Part shown: positions 63,685-64,000 of the stretch, piece by piece
Layout of the letters: each line of letters opens with the position of its first letter
How positions within the stretch are numbered: the first letter of the stretch is position 1
Program-made: the position numbers and the translations under genes
The notes under the pieces: generated by a model
Seen by the model: the letters and a program-made list of their open reading frames with translations, nothing else
What the model was told of the DNA's origin: nothing
Database searches by the model: none
NCBI RefSeq assembly: GCF_000168975.1
Contig: NZ_AAUW01000007.1
Location: 186,001 to 250,000 of the forward strand
Length of the DNA stretch: 64,000 nucleotides
Origin: Roseibium aggregatum IAM 12614
Lineage (GTDB): Bacteria > Pseudomonadota > Alphaproteobacteria > Rhizobiales > Stappiaceae
Reading direction: 5' to 3'

Positions 63685-64000
63685 TTAAGCCTCGTCTTCT
63701 TCCTCAGCGACCAGCTTCTCCAGCTCTTCCTTGGTCACCGTCTTGTCGGTCACCTTGGCGAGTTCCAGCATGAAGTCGACGACCTTTTCTTCGTAGATCG
63801 GCGCACGCAGGGAAGCCAGGGCCTGCTGGTTGTTCTTGTAGAATTCGAACACCTGCTGTTCCTGACCCGGGAACTGGCGGACGCGGTCGTAAAGAGCGCG
63901 CTGCAGTTCCTCGTCGGTCACCTGGATGTTGTTCTGCTCACCGATTTCGGACAGAACCAGGCCGAGACGGACGCGGCGTTCAGCGATCTTGCGGTATTCC
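63685..64000 (-). CDS. tig: Trigger factor, C-terminal part (5' end outside window)
   Basis: The last ~105 residues of trigger factor, a ribosome-bound folding chaperone. The visible part matches the C-terminal helical domain: [20 protein letters not shown], then [20 protein letters not shown], ending in an acidic tail ([14 protein letters not shown]). The frame continues off the right edge. Its position upstream of clpP and clpX is the standard order. Confidence 0.95.
   Translation of the reverse strand, partial: EYRKIAERRVRLGLVLSEIGEQNNIQVTDEELQRALYDRVRQFPGQEQQVFEFYKNNQQALASLRAPIYEEKVVDFMLELAKVTDKTVTKEELEKLVAEEEDEA

Overview
The window reads as ordinary chromosomal DNA of a fairly GC-rich alphaproteobacterium. 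Best fit is Hyphomicrobiales, probably a Stappiaceae member (Stappia/Labrenzia/Roseibium type), inferred from gene order and protein features: comEC-gltX-gltA; one rpsB-to-lpxB chain; dnaE-lolD-lolC-proS-mce-rnj-birA leading into a full nuo operon; hupB-lon-clpX-clpP-tig; short alphaproteobacterial-type ProRS; LpxI in place of LpxH. I could not run any database search, so the family-level assignment is inference.

Layout. (1) 1-8.2 kb: comEC (minus, runs off the left edge) diverges from gltX and gltA (plus), followed by a methyl-accepting chemotaxis protein behind an AT-rich leader. (2) 8.3-23.0 kb, minus strand: rpsB, tsf, pyrH, frr, uppS, cdsA, dxr, rseP, bamA, lpxD, fabZ, lpxA, lpxI, lpxB. 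This couples translation start-up, UMP supply, isoprenoid and phospholipid precursors, outer-membrane assembly and lipid A synthesis. It is punctuated by strong hairpins after tsf and between bamA and lpxD. (3) 23.1-25.15 kb: a small accessory patch with a truncated HxlR-like regulator, a VOC/glyoxalase protein and an MFS transporter. The MFS segment is bracketed by a perfect 32-bp direct repeat of the dnaE 3' end. (4) 25.2-36.5 kb, minus: dnaE, a 32-codon membrane peptide, lolD, lolC/E, proS, an orphan small-RNA locus on the plus strand, a DUF1467-type protein, mce, rnj, birA. (5) 36.5-52.7 kb, minus: all 14 subunits of respiratory complex I (nuoA-N), interrupted by three extra genes: a GFA-family protein and a 61-aa membrane protein between nuoC and nuoD, and a 78-aa membrane protein between nuoH and nuoI. 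(6) 53.2-57.9 kb: two identical tRNA-Asp genes, a Na/Pi-cotransporter/PhoU-type protein, tRNA-Val, a Tat-exported FAD amine oxidase, and an unrecognised 218-aa protein. (7) 58.0-64.0 kb, minus: hupB, lon, clpX, clpP and the 3' end of tig, a protein quality-control cluster in which most genes have their own terminator.

Most of the window is core housekeeping. I found no CRISPR array, prophage, transposase, rRNA or complete defence system. The items most worth a second look are the dnaE-tail repeat around the MFS gene, the orphan terminator-ended RNA near 33 kb, the extra membrane/GFA genes embedded in nuo, the 32-aa peptide by dnaE, and the 218-aa orphan protein. Start codons were adjusted wherever a ribosome-binding site and family length favoured an internal start.
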